Positions 1-7,146 of a stretch of 18,315 nucleotides of DNA are shown piece by piece (positions within the stretch are counted from its first letter, which is position 1; each line of letters begins with the position of its first letter). The translations under genes were made by a program, and so were the position numbers. Under the pieces are notes generated by a model. The model ran no database searches. It was not told where the DNA came from and was given only the letters and a program-made list of their open reading frames with translations. Source of the DNA: Opitutia bacterium (lineage in GTDB: Bacteria; Verrucomicrobiota; Verrucomicrobiia; Opitutales; JANYEO01); contig JANYEO010000056.1 in the NCBI GenBank assembly GCA_025363025.1, positions 1-18,315 of the forward strand, given 5' to 3'.

Positions 1-106
1 GAGCAACATCTACCCACTCGACGGCTAAAGGGCTTAAGCGATTTTCGTAGCGCACTTTAAACCGCCGGCACAGGGAGCAAGCGCCATCGTAGAAAATGAT
101 AATCAT
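1..106 (-). CDS. DCC-family thiol-disulfide oxidoreductase (DUF393/YuxK-like), N-terminal fragment
   Basis: Partial gene running off the left edge; only the first 35 codons are present. The translation begins MIIIFYDGACSLC, so a short beta strand leads straight into a D-G-x-C-x-x-C motif (Asp7, Cys10, Cys13). This motif defines the DCC (DUF393) family, a thioredoxin-like group usually about 110-150 residues long and predicted to do thiol-disulfide exchange; substrates are mostly unknown. The family is inferred from the motif because the rest of the protein lies outside. The ATG at 106-104 places the motif exactly where the family has it. A purine-rich stretch lies too far upstream to be a convincing ribosome binding site. 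The gene follows the phosphatase gene on the same strand after 39 nt, so it is probably the third gene of the minus-strand unit. Confidence 0.75.
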   Translation of the reverse strand, partial: MIIIFYDGACSLCRRFKVRYENRLSPLAVEWVDVA

Positions 107-145
107 GTTTCAGGATAAACCCTTCCTCTATTTTCTGCAAGCGGT

Positions 146-1384
146 TCAATTAAAACAGACCTCGAGCACGGTAAAATCGTCCTCAAGGGTGGAACGACCG
201 TGACGGGCGCGGATAGCATTAAAGAGGATGCGCGGTTTTGATAGGCCAGGAGGAACGGGTTTTTGAAGCTCCATCAGCCAACCGGGCATCCCAAGAAAAG
301 TATGAGCAGGCAAGAACTCTACTTCGAAAACGCCATCACTAAACACATACAGGCGACTACCTGAAGCAACTGCGATGGATTGAGAACAGTAAACACTCTG
401 ACTATCTGCACCTAGCACTAAGCCTGGTGTTTTTAAAGATTCAACCGGAAGCATTGTGTTTAACTTGGAGGGCAGTAACAAGGCTGGAGGATGACCTCCG
501 GAGGCGTAGGTTAAAAGACCGGATTGAACATCATACACGCCATACCACGCTGTAAAATACATGCCTGCATGGTCCTCCATAGGGAAGGCCTGATTGAGAG
601 CGCTTAATACAACCTCAGGCTTCGTATAATCCACCCCTGGCAAGAGACTGTGGCTTAGGCTATTTAAAATAAGGACTGAAAAAAGAGCCGCCCCTACCCC
701 ATGGCCACATACATCAATGACATAAAAGGCCCAATGACGCTCATCTAGCGCATGAAACCCTAAGGTATCCCCTCCCAAATATTCCGAAGCTTCTAAAAAC
801 CAATCTACCTTAAAAAAATGATTCGAAAAGGGTTTAGGTATTAGCCCTTGCAGGTACGCCTCCGCTGCAGCGAGTTCTGCCTTCAAAGAAGCTTGGCTAG
901 CCTGAAGGGCGATATAAGCTTTGCGACGCTCCAGCAAATGACCATAAGCCTGTGCATGGCTGCGTACACGTGCGGCAAACTCTAATGGCTCCGGCCATTT
1001 TCCTAGATAATCTGTAGCCCCCAAGCGAAAAGCATCCACCCTTGAGGGGGCACCTTCTTCCGCTGAATCAGCTAAAATTAACAAGGGCACTTCTACCAAA
1101 GAAGCTTGCGTACGGATAGCGGCCAAAGCCTCTAGACCTGCATACCCTAAAAGCGGCAATGAGAGAAGGAGTACCGTAGGGTGCACGGTACGTGAAGCCT
1201 CTGCAGCAGCTTCTACCGTATCAAATGCATAAAAACTAATCGTAGGCTCTTCTGAAAATAACCGATGGCAAACTTCCACCGAAGGCTGATGACCCTCCAC
1301 TAAAAAAATAATAATGGGCAGCGCCCTGCCAGGGCTTTCTAACGATTGACCCGGCAAAAAAAAAGGCGCGCGCGTGAGTGTCAT
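146..1384 (-). CDS. Degenerate receiver domain fused to SpoIIE/PP2C-type serine phosphatase
   Basis: 412 aa, predicted cytoplasmic. Residues about 22-145 have the layout of a CheY-like receiver, residues 150-180 form a helical linker, and residues about 190-410 are a SpoIIE/RsbU-type PPM phosphatase. The phosphatase metal-binding motifs are intact: GGD at 204-206, DVCGHG at 224-229, SGGHPP at 295-300, SDG at 349-351 and DDFT at 402-405. It should be a Mn/Mg-dependent Ser/Thr phosphatase, in known cases acting on anti-sigma antagonist-type proteins. The receiver is abnormal: the phosphoacceptor Asp is Ser75, the acidic pair is Glu30-Gly31, and the switch Ser/Thr is Ala105; only Lys129 remains. 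It is therefore probably not phosphorylated. The ATG at 1384 lies 12 nt after the sugar transferase stop with no clear Shine-Dalgarno. A 9-T run lies about 20 nt into the coding strand. The architecture resembles verrucomicrobial receiver-SpoIIE proteins (from memory). The target is unknown. Confidence 0.9.
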   Translation of the reverse strand: MTLTRAPFFLPGQSLESPGRALPIIIFLVEGHQPSVEVCHRLFSEEPTISFYAFDTVEAAAEASRTVHPTVLLLSLPLLGYAGLEALAAIRTQASLVEVPLLILADSAEEGAPSRVDAFRLGATDYLGKWPEPLEFAARVRSHAQAYGHLLERRKAYIALQASQASLKAELAAAEAYLQGLIPKPFSNHFFKVDWFLEASEYLGGDTLGFHALDERHWAFYVIDVCGHGVGAALFSVLILNSLSHSLLPGVDYTKPEVVLSALNQAFPMEDHAGMYFTAWYGVYDVQSGLLTYASGGHPPALLLPSKLNTMLPVESLKTPGLVLGADSQSVYCSQSIAVASGSRLYVFSDGVFEVEFLPAHTFLGMPGWLMELQKPVPPGLSKPRILFNAIRARHGRSTLEDDFTVLEVCFN

Positions 1385-1396
1385 AAGAGCAAAACT

Positions 1397-2785
1397 TTAA
1401 CGGGCCCCTGGAGGCGGGAAAAGAACCTGCAGGGCCGTTAATACAATAATTTCTACATCTAAGTAAGGAGACCAATGCGTAAGGTAATAAAAATCCCAAG
1501 CGACCCGTTGCCGCATAGGGGCAGGCTCGCACACTTCCCCTCTCAGGCCTTTGGCTTGAGCTAAGCCTGTAATGCCGGGCTTTACCCAATGGCGCTGGCG
1601 ATAGGCAGGGGCAAATTCACTAAACAAAGGCTCTTCCACCGTCCAATGGGGCCGTGGACCCACCACACTCATATGCCCTAAAAAAACATTAATAAACTGA
1701 GGGAGCTCATCTAAGCTTGCCCGCCGAATAAAACGGCCAAATGGAAAAACACGTTTACCCGAAGCCATGGATTCCCCTGGCACTTCTACCCGCATAGAAC
1801 GAAATTTAAATAACAAAAAAACATGCCCACTGAGACCCGTACGCTCTTGTCTATAAAAAAGAGGGCCAGGGGCCTGCCATTGTTGAAAAAACCAAACTAA
1901 AAGTGCCAAAGGCGGTATAATAAAAAGTACAATAAGCAATGAAAAAACAATATCAAACGTACGCTTGAGCATACGGCAAAAAGGGCTCTCTAAAGGTTCT
2001 TCTTGTAAGGTAAAAAACGGTTGACCCAATTCTGTTAATAATACTAGGGGTTCTTTAAAATGGGCCTGCCAAGCATTATAAAGAGAAAACCGTACCCCCG
2101 CTTGCTCACAAAAAACTTTAAGCTGATGAACAACTGTTGCTTCTTTATTCTCCAAAAGAATGACTTGATGAACCCCATAATGCTTCAAGATAAAAGGTAA
2201 GTCTGCCGGCTTACCAATAATGGGAATGCCCGAAGCAGTATCAGGCGTATCTTCTGTTAACAGACCAATAACAATCCGCCCAAGTTGGCTTTCTAACTCT
2301 GCCCAACTAAGAAGGGGTTGACTAGATTTAACCGAACCCATCAACACACATACCTCCAAATACCCTCCCTTATAACAAAACCGAGCCAAAATCAGGGGCA
2401 AAAATCGATTAGCCAAGCCTAAAACAAACACCGCAGAAAAATAATAACGGATTAAAAAAAACTGCCCCAAAGGTACTTCGTCCGCTGATAGGGCCAGCGC
2501 TAAAAGAAAAAGGCCTAATAAACCTGATTGATATAAGGTTAACTTCAGCCACCCTGCTAACGAATGACGAGCCGGCAATAGCCCTTCCTTCTCACTTAAA
2601 CGAGTAAAAAATAAAGCTGAAAGCGTAAGGGCTAGTACATACCAAAAATGAGCAGAAGCCCAAGGGAGTTCACTGCCTGTCACTAAAGGGACCCCAAGAC
2701 TTTGGATTATGAAAAGGCCAATAAGCAACAACCAAAGCCCCAGGCTATGCAATTGGAGAAGGCCGTGGGCACGAGGATCAGACAT
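1397..2785 (-). CDS. Polyprenyl-phosphate sugar-1-phosphate transferase (polyprenyl glycosylphosphotransferase)
   Basis: 462 aa inner-membrane enzyme expected to start polysaccharide assembly by moving a sugar-1-phosphate from a nucleotide sugar to undecaprenyl phosphate. Four or so hydrophobic segments cover residues about 15-130. A Rossmann-like CoA-binding-type region follows (about 143-240). Residues 271-460 are a bacterial sugar transferase (PF02397) domain with the membrane re-entrant helix (276-300), KFRSM (327-331), the catalytic Asp-Glu pair (D359-E360 in SLDELPQ) and GPRPH (376-380). Length and order match the WbaP/WcaJ/EpsZ class, but the sugar cannot be read from sequence. It is the first gene of the minus-strand unit and is transcribed away from the exporter genes through the shared intergenic region. 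The ATG at 2785 is the first usable in-frame start; an ATG 4 nt upstream is in another frame and stops after three codons. Confidence 0.93.
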   Translation of the reverse strand: MSDPRAHGLLQLHSLGLWLLLIGLFIIQSLGVPLVTGSELPWASAHFWYVLALTLSALFFTRLSEKEGLLPARHSLAGWLKLTLYQSGLLGLFLLALALSADEVPLGQFFLIRYYFSAVFVLGLANRFLPLILARFCYKGGYLEVCVLMGSVKSSQPLLSWAELESQLGRIVIGLLTEDTPDTASGIPIIGKPADLPFILKHYGVHQVILLENKEATVVHQLKVFCEQAGVRFSLYNAWQAHFKEPLVLLTELGQPFFTLQEEPLESPFCRMLKRTFDIVFSLLIVLFIIPPLALLVWFFQQWQAPGPLFYRQERTGLSGHVFLLFKFRSMRVEVPGESMASGKRVFPFGRFIRRASLDELPQFINVFLGHMSVVGPRPHWTVEEPLFSEFAPAYRQRHWVKPGITGLAQAKGLRGEVCEPAPMRQRVAWDFYYLTHWSPYLDVEIIVLTALQVLFPPPGAR

Positions 2786-2816
2786 ACATTAAGGGGTATA
2801 CAAAAAAGCAAAAGGA

Positions 2817-2845
2817 ATGGTACTACACACCTATTAAAAATTCAA
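2817..2845 (-). promoter_or_regulatory. Possible sigma70-type promoter for the minus-strand unit
   Basis: On the minus strand TTGAAT (2845-2840) and TACCAT (2822-2817) are separated by 17 nt. They match five of six and four of six consensus positions. Transcription would start near 2810, about 25 nt before the sugar transferase ATG. A perfect TATAAT also occurs further upstream (2908-2903, minus) but has no recognisable -35 partner. Verrucomicrobial promoter consensus is not well established, so this is a motif match only. Confidence 0.3.
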
Positions 2846-2956
2846 CGGTACTTTTTAAAGGCTACGAGATGATTAAAATGAAACAATCCTGATTTTTAGC
2901 GAATTATATACATTAAATAATTGAGCCCTGATGAGAAATGCGACTAATGAAAGACC

Positions 2957-2985
2957 TTGCGACATAAGAAAAATATAGCTAGAAC
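2957..2985 (+). promoter_or_regulatory. Possible weak promoter for the plus-strand polysaccharide operon
   Basis: TTGCGA (2957-2962) and TAGAAC (2980-2985) are spaced by 17 nt, just upstream of the GTG start of the permease gene at 3013. Each matches about four of six consensus positions. The surrounding 2786-3012 region is AT-rich and separates divergent genes, so a plus-strand promoter must lie here or be absent, but this exact placement is weak. I saw no JUMPstart/ops element and no clear operator palindrome in the region. Confidence 0.2.
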
Positions 2986-3012
2986 TTTAAGCGTATTCTA
3001 CCCCCCACATTT

Positions 3013-3900
3013 GTGGATACAACGCCTCAACCTCTACCCTCTACCTCCACCCCTCAGCTGGGGCGGCCACTCGTTATTCGCCCAAGCCGACCTTTATTGA
3101 AAATTGATTGGGCAGAAATATGGCATTACCGAGACCTTTTGATGCTCCTGGTGAAGCGAGACTTCTCCTCAAAATACCGACAAACTATTTTAGGACCTTT
3201 ATGGTTTCTCCTCCAACCCCTTTTGACAACCTGTGTCTTTAGTGTCGTATTTGGGCAAATTGCGCGTATTTCAACCGGGGGCGTGCCGGCTATTCTCTTT
3301 TACCTAAATGGACTCATCGGGTGGAACTACTTAGCCCAAACCTTCACGATGGGGGCGACTACATTTACAACGCACGCCGATATGTTCCAAAAAGTATACT
3401 TTCCCCGGCTTGTCGTACCGCTGAGTATTTTAATTTCGAATATCTTCAGCCTCTTGGTGCAGTTAGGGCTCTTTCTCGGCTTTTATGTTTATTTTTTTGC
3501 CACTGGGACAGAAGGCCTGCCTTTGCCTAATATAACATGGGGGCTTTTCCCGCTCTTTGTTTTGCACTTGGGTTTATTAGGGCTTGGTTGTGCGTTATGG
3601 TCTAGCGCCTTAACCGCGCGCTACCGAGATTTAAGCTACCTCGTCCCTGTACTTGTCCAACTATGGATGTATGGAACGCCCATCATCTACCCGCTATCAG
3701 CCGTACCCGCAGCTTACCACGATTGGATTACGCTAAACCCCGCTACGGCACCCATTGAAGGCATAAGGCACATCTTTTTATCCGCAGGAGTAATTGATTA
3801 TAACCTCTATATGAGATCAATTGGGATTACAGGCATCATTCTTTTAACAGGCCTAATTTTATTTAAACGGGCTGAAATTCATTCCACTGATACGGCTTAA
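3013..3900 (+). CDS. wzm: ABC-2 type polysaccharide exporter, permease subunit (Wzm-like)
   Basis: 295 aa inner-membrane subunit of an ABC exporter for lipid-linked polysaccharide, paired with the ATPase encoded next. A cytoplasmic N-terminus (1-60) carries the family signature VKRDFSSKYRQTILGPLW (47-64), the amphipathic interface before the first membrane helix. About six hydrophobic segments follow (roughly 62-82, 93-110, 133-162, 174-200, 208-228, 268-286). NPATAPIEGIR at 242-252 and a short charged C-terminal tail are also typical of O-antigen/capsule permeases. The start is GTG at 3013; there is no in-frame ATG before residue 43, which lies inside the conserved region, and no Shine-Dalgarno is visible. 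It is the first plus-strand gene, with 6 nt to the ATPase gene. Family assignment is firm; the exported glycan is unknown. Confidence 0.93.
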   Translation: MDTTPQPLPSTSTPQLGRPLVIRPSRPLLKIDWAEIWHYRDLLMLLVKRDFSSKYRQTILGPLWFLLQPLLTTCVFSVVFGQIARISTGGVPAILFYLNGLIGWNYLAQTFTMGATTFTTHADMFQKVYFPRLVVPLSILISNIFSLLVQLGLFLGFYVYFFATGTEGLPLPNITWGLFPLFVLHLGLLGLGCALWSSALTARYRDLSYLVPVLVQLWMYGTPIIYPLSAVPAAYHDWITLNPATAPIEGIRHIFLSAGVIDYNLYMRSIGITGIILLTGLILFKRAEIHSTDTA

Positions 3901-3906
3901 TCGATT

Positions 3907-5235
3907 ATGGAAACCCCGATTATCGAAGTAGAAAATGTAGCTAAGTGTTACCGACTGGGAACACTGGGTGCAAATTCGCTTAAAGAAAGTTTGGCTGAAT
4001 GGTGGAGTAAACGTATTAAAAAACAAACGGTTGTTTACCATGATGATGCATGGGGGGAAAAAGAGCACTGCAAGGAACGAGCCGTAGGGAAAGACCTATG
4101 GGCGTTAAATGATGTCTCCATGATTATAAAGCCAGGAGAAGTTGTTGGCATTATCGGGAAAAATGGAGCGGGAAAATCCACTTTACTTAAAATTTTAGCT
4201 AGGGTTACAACCCCAACCAAAGGCGAAGTCAGATTACGTGGCAGAACGGCTTCTTTACTAGAAGTGGGTACAGGCTTTCACCCTGATTTAACGGGACGAG
4301 AAAATACTTTTTTAAATGGAGCCATTTTAGGCATGTCCAAAAAAGACATTGTACGTAATTTCGATGCAATTGTAGATTTTTCCGGAGTCGAAAAATTTAT
4401 TGATACACCCATTAAGCGTTACTCTAGCGGCATGCGTCTAAGGCTCGCTTTTGCTGTAGCCGCATTTTTAAGTGCAGAAATTGTTATCGTAGATGAAGTA
4501 CTTGCCGTAGGCGATGCCCTCTTCCAAAAAAAATGTATTGATAAAATGCGTGAACGGGCCCGCGAAGGGCGCACTGTTCTTTTCGTAAGCCACCAATTAG
4601 CGGTACTAGGCGCCCTGTGCCCGCGTGCGATATGGCTTGAAAAAGGCCGCGTCGTCGAAGATGGGCCATCGGACCAAGTGCTATCAAATTATATTGGCTC
4701 TATCCGTTCTAAAGGCGGTCAAAAAACATGGGCTAAAGGAGAAGGACCCGGGGATGAAGTGGTTAAACTATTAGGCGTCCATATTAGTAGCCCTGATAAA
4801 CAATCCAATCAACTCATCATCGATGAGCCTTTTAGTATCCATATCGATTTTGAATTATTTAAACCAAATACAAAGCTGACCTGCTACATAACTCTTGTTG
4901 ATAAACACGAGAACTTACTCTTTCAATCAGCCTCTTTATGCTCAACCAGTGAAGATGGCAGCCCAGAACTAGAGACCCCTTACAATAGAGGAGATTACCG
5001 CTTAAGCTGCACCTTACCGCCTAACTTGCTAACAAATGGGCATTATCTCGTAAATGTCTACTTGGCGGAAAATCTACACAACCCACGTGCTGTTTCCGAA
5101 CGAGAAATTGAATTTACCCTACATGATAGCCCTCAGTGGCATACCGTTTACCACCCCCACTGGCCTGGGCTTATTCGCCCAAAACTCCATTGGGAAACAA
5201 AGCCTATTTCATCCACTGAGATTAATATATCATGA
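3907..5235 (+). CDS. wzt: ABC polysaccharide exporter ATPase with C-terminal carbohydrate-binding domain (Wzt-like)
   Basis: 442 aa cytoplasmic ATPase driving the Wzm-like permease. The nucleotide-binding domain (about 1-265) has Walker A GKNGAGKST (84-92), signature YSSGM (172-176), Walker B ending in D196-E197 and the switch His229. The extra 20-65 segment before Walker A and the ASLLEVGTGFHPDLTGREN stretch (115-133) are typical of O-antigen/teichoic acid exporters. Residues about 285-430 are a beta-rich Wzt_C-like extension, which in characterised Wzt proteins binds the modified non-reducing end of the glycan and ties export to chain termination. The full-length extension suggests a Wzt of the E. 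coli O8/O9a kind rather than the short KpsT kind; that comparison is inference. The stop overlaps the next ATG by 4 nt. Confidence 0.94.
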   Translation: METPIIEVENVAKCYRLGTLGANSLKESLAEWWSKRIKKQTVVYHDDAWGEKEHCKERAVGKDLWALNDVSMIIKPGEVVGIIGKNGAGKSTLLKILARVTTPTKGEVRLRGRTASLLEVGTGFHPDLTGRENTFLNGAILGMSKKDIVRNFDAIVDFSGVEKFIDTPIKRYSSGMRLRLAFAVAAFLSAEIVIVDEVLAVGDALFQKKCIDKMRERAREGRTVLFVSHQLAVLGALCPRAIWLEKGRVVEDGPSDQVLSNYIGSIRSKGGQKTWAKGEGPGDEVVKLLGVHISSPDKQSNQLIIDEPFSIHIDFELFKPNTKLTCYITLVDKHENLLFQSASLCSTSEDGSPELETPYNRGDYRLSCTLPPNLLTNGHYLVNVYLAENLHNPRAVSEREIEFTLHDSPQWHTVYHPHWPGLIRPKLHWETKPISSTEINIS

Positions 5236-6347
5236 GCACGCCCAAACCCTTACTCTCTATATGCGTGCCTTCACACAAAAAAGCCGCCTGGCTTGAAGCA
5301 TCCTTAAGGATAACCCTTGAACAAGTAAAAGCATTAGGCCCTTTGGTAGAAGTCGTAGTCTCCGATGATGCATCCCCGGACAATAGTCTAGAAGTACTCG
5401 CAAGGCTAAAGGCGGAATATCCTGATTATATCCGTTATTACCCACAGGAAAAAAATTTAAAGAACAACAAAAACTATCTCTTTACCTTAGACCAATCCCA
5501 TGGAGACTTTGTATGGCTACTGGGTAACGACGATTTTTTAAGACCAGGGGCCGTTCAAAAAGTAGTCGAAACACTGCAGGCAAATCCTGAAATTGATTTC
5601 GTCTATATGAGTTATAGTTTTTTTAGGCCACCTGCGACACCAGCGGAAATGCCTAAAATAGAAGACCTACCCATTGACGATGAAACAATGGCTCCCTGCT
5701 TTTACGGAAAACATAACTTTACTGAAAAACCTCTCAAATGGCTCGGCGAAATACCGGCATACGATGCCCTCTGCTTTACCCCGATGTATGCCGGTATTGT
5801 ACGGCATAAGTTATGGCGAGATGCTTTTGCTTTTAATGCAGCCTCTGGTTTTTTCCATAAACTCGATAGCAGCTTTGGATATGCCGCTTATTTAGCGAAA
5901 AACGCTTTGCATAAACCCGGTTATTACATTGGATACCCTTACGTTGCAGCATCCCGCGATATAACCTGGGGTGCTTTTGCGGCTTCTGCATGCTTAAGAA
6001 ACATGCCAGTGATGTATGATATTTTAGAAACAGAAGGCGTACAGAAAAATGTTCTACGCTTCATACGGGATGATTATTTAAAGCTCATTCGCACTTCAAT
6101 CCCTTACGTGCTTCAATATCGCTCATTGTATTATCATGATGAATTTTCATTCTGGGAACACACAAGGCGTTTTTGGTCTTATCCTCAATATTGGAAAAAT
6201 TTAAAATACATTATTCCACGCATGACAGCCTATTGGATGAGCCCAAACTACCTGGGTCCTCTTTTAAAACGTACCTTGCCTGCCCCCCTTTATAACGCAC
6301 TTAAAGGTTTAAAGAAAAAACCTGCTTGCCATGAAAACAACTGTTAG
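5232..6347 (+). CDS. Family 2 glycosyltransferase
   Basis: 371 aa, GT-A fold predicted. The N-terminal catalytic domain begins LLSICVPSHKKAAWLEASL (7-25). It has the nucleotide-binding VVVSDDASPDNS (41-52, D45-D46) and the metal-binding position filled by GNDDFL (98-103), an Asn-Asp-Asp version of the usual DxD. The remaining 250 residues are rich in aromatic residues without recognisable transmembrane helices. Expected role: adding one sugar from a nucleotide donor to the growing lipid-linked chain at the cytoplasmic face. Donor and linkage cannot be predicted. The gene starts inside the wzt stop (ATGA) and overlaps the next gene by 17 nt, so it is probably coupled to both. Confidence 0.9.
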   Translation: MSTPKPLLSICVPSHKKAAWLEASLRITLEQVKALGPLVEVVVSDDASPDNSLEVLARLKAEYPDYIRYYPQEKNLKNNKNYLFTLDQSHGDFVWLLGNDDFLRPGAVQKVVETLQANPEIDFVYMSYSFFRPPATPAEMPKIEDLPIDDETMAPCFYGKHNFTEKPLKWLGEIPAYDALCFTPMYAGIVRHKLWRDAFAFNAASGFFHKLDSSFGYAAYLAKNALHKPGYYIGYPYVAASRDITWGAFAASACLRNMPVMYDILETEGVQKNVLRFIRDDYLKLIRTSIPYVLQYRSLYYHDEFSFWEHTRRFWSYPQYWKNLKYIIPRMTAYWMSPNYLGPLLKRTLPAPLYNALKGLKKKPACHENNC

Positions 6348-7146
6348 CCCAATTCAAGAATCTAACTTTCCAGACAGTGCTTACGAAACAGTCCTAGGGC
6401 TTCGTTTCTTTAAAGAAGACTTGCCTACACTCTTAAAACATCTCGGTGTCGGCAGCCTCCTCATCGCCCCATCGGCTCCCTCCATGCTAGGGCTTCAAGA
6501 TGATCCTTATTACCGTGAAGCGGTTGAAGCTGCAGATATTGCAATTGCGGATAGCGGGCTTATGGCCTTGTGCTGGAACTTCACACATCCATCACGTAGG
6601 ATAAAACGTATATCAGGTTATCGTTTTTTATGGACCCTCATTCGGTCTAAACGTCTACGCCCATTAGGGACATCCTTCTGGGTCATGGCGTCTGATAAAG
6701 ATACGGAAGCTGGGGTTAAATGGCTCAATAGTCAGCAAGGGTTTCATTTAACAAAAAACGATACTTACCTCGCCCCACTCTATAAAACAGGCTACATCAA
6801 AGACAACAAACTACTGACTATTTTAAATGAAAAGCAACCGCCTTTTATCATAATAAATATTGGAGGAGGGACACAGGAACGCTTAGGACATTTTTTAAAA
6901 CAAAACCTTACTTACCCGGCCACAATTATTTGCACGGGGGCTGCCTTAGGCTTTATGACAGGCCGCCAAACTTATATCCCAAACTGGGTTGATCAATGTT
7001 ATCTTGGCTGGTTATGGCGTTGCTTTGGTAATCCAAAAACGTTTGTCCCCCGCTATGTTAAAGGGTTTTTATTTATACCACTCTTTATGCGATTTCATGA
7101 AAAAATCCCTCCTCTTAAAGTACCCATGCGAAAAAAGCGCTCATGA
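6331..7146 (+). CDS. WecB/TagA/CpsF family glycosyltransferase (GT26)
   Basis: 271 aa. GT26 enzymes such as TagA and WecG transfer ManNAc or ManNAcA to a polyprenyl-diphosphate-linked sugar, an early step in polymer or linkage-unit assembly. Landmarks are IADSGL (72-77, Asp74 aligning with the proposed catalytic Asp of the usual PDG), an Arg-rich RRIKRISGYRF (89-99), GGGTQE (178-183) where many members have GSPKQE, and CTGAALGFMTG (201-211). The last lacks the FD commonly found in this position. A basic amphipathic C-terminus (240-270, FVPRYVKGF and onward) fits the membrane-docking tail of the family. It is a divergent subgroup, so the ManNAc-type donor should not be assumed. The ATG lies inside the preceding gene, and the stop overlaps the next ATG by 4 nt. 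Confidence 0.87.
   Translation: MKTTVSPIQESNFPDSAYETVLGLRFFKEDLPTLLKHLGVGSLLIAPSAPSMLGLQDDPYYREAVEAADIAIADSGLMALCWNFTHPSRRIKRISGYRFLWTLIRSKRLRPLGTSFWVMASDKDTEAGVKWLNSQQGFHLTKNDTYLAPLYKTGYIKDNKLLTILNEKQPPFIIINIGGGTQERLGHFLKQNLTYPATIICTGAALGFMTGRQTYIPNWVDQCYLGWLWRCFGNPKTFVPRYVKGFLFIPLFMRFHEKIPPLKVPMRKKRS

Noticed and set aside
1236..1589. Minus-strand open frame of 117 codons spanning the junction of the phosphatase and sugar transferase genes
   Set aside because: It lies in another frame over two well-supported proteins on the same strand and shows no domain-like pattern; shadow frame.
2786..3012. JUMPstart/ops antitermination element upstream of the polysaccharide operon
   Set aside because: Looked for GGCGGTAG-type sequence and found none; the region is AT-rich without it.
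3859..4068. 69-codon minus-strand frame across the wzm/wzt junction
   Set aside because: Antisense to two certain genes and rich in Phe as expected from the complement of A-rich codons; shadow frame.
4526..4533. A8 run inside wzt (and similar A8 runs near 10182 and 14996) as phase-variation tracts
   Set aside because: Such runs are common in Lys-rich AT-leaning coding sequence and lie mid-gene without any other sign of instability.
5054..5296. 80-codon plus-strand frame across the wzt/GT2 junction
   Set aside because: Overlaps conserved wzt C-terminal and GT2 N-terminal coding sequence in another frame; no recognisable motif.
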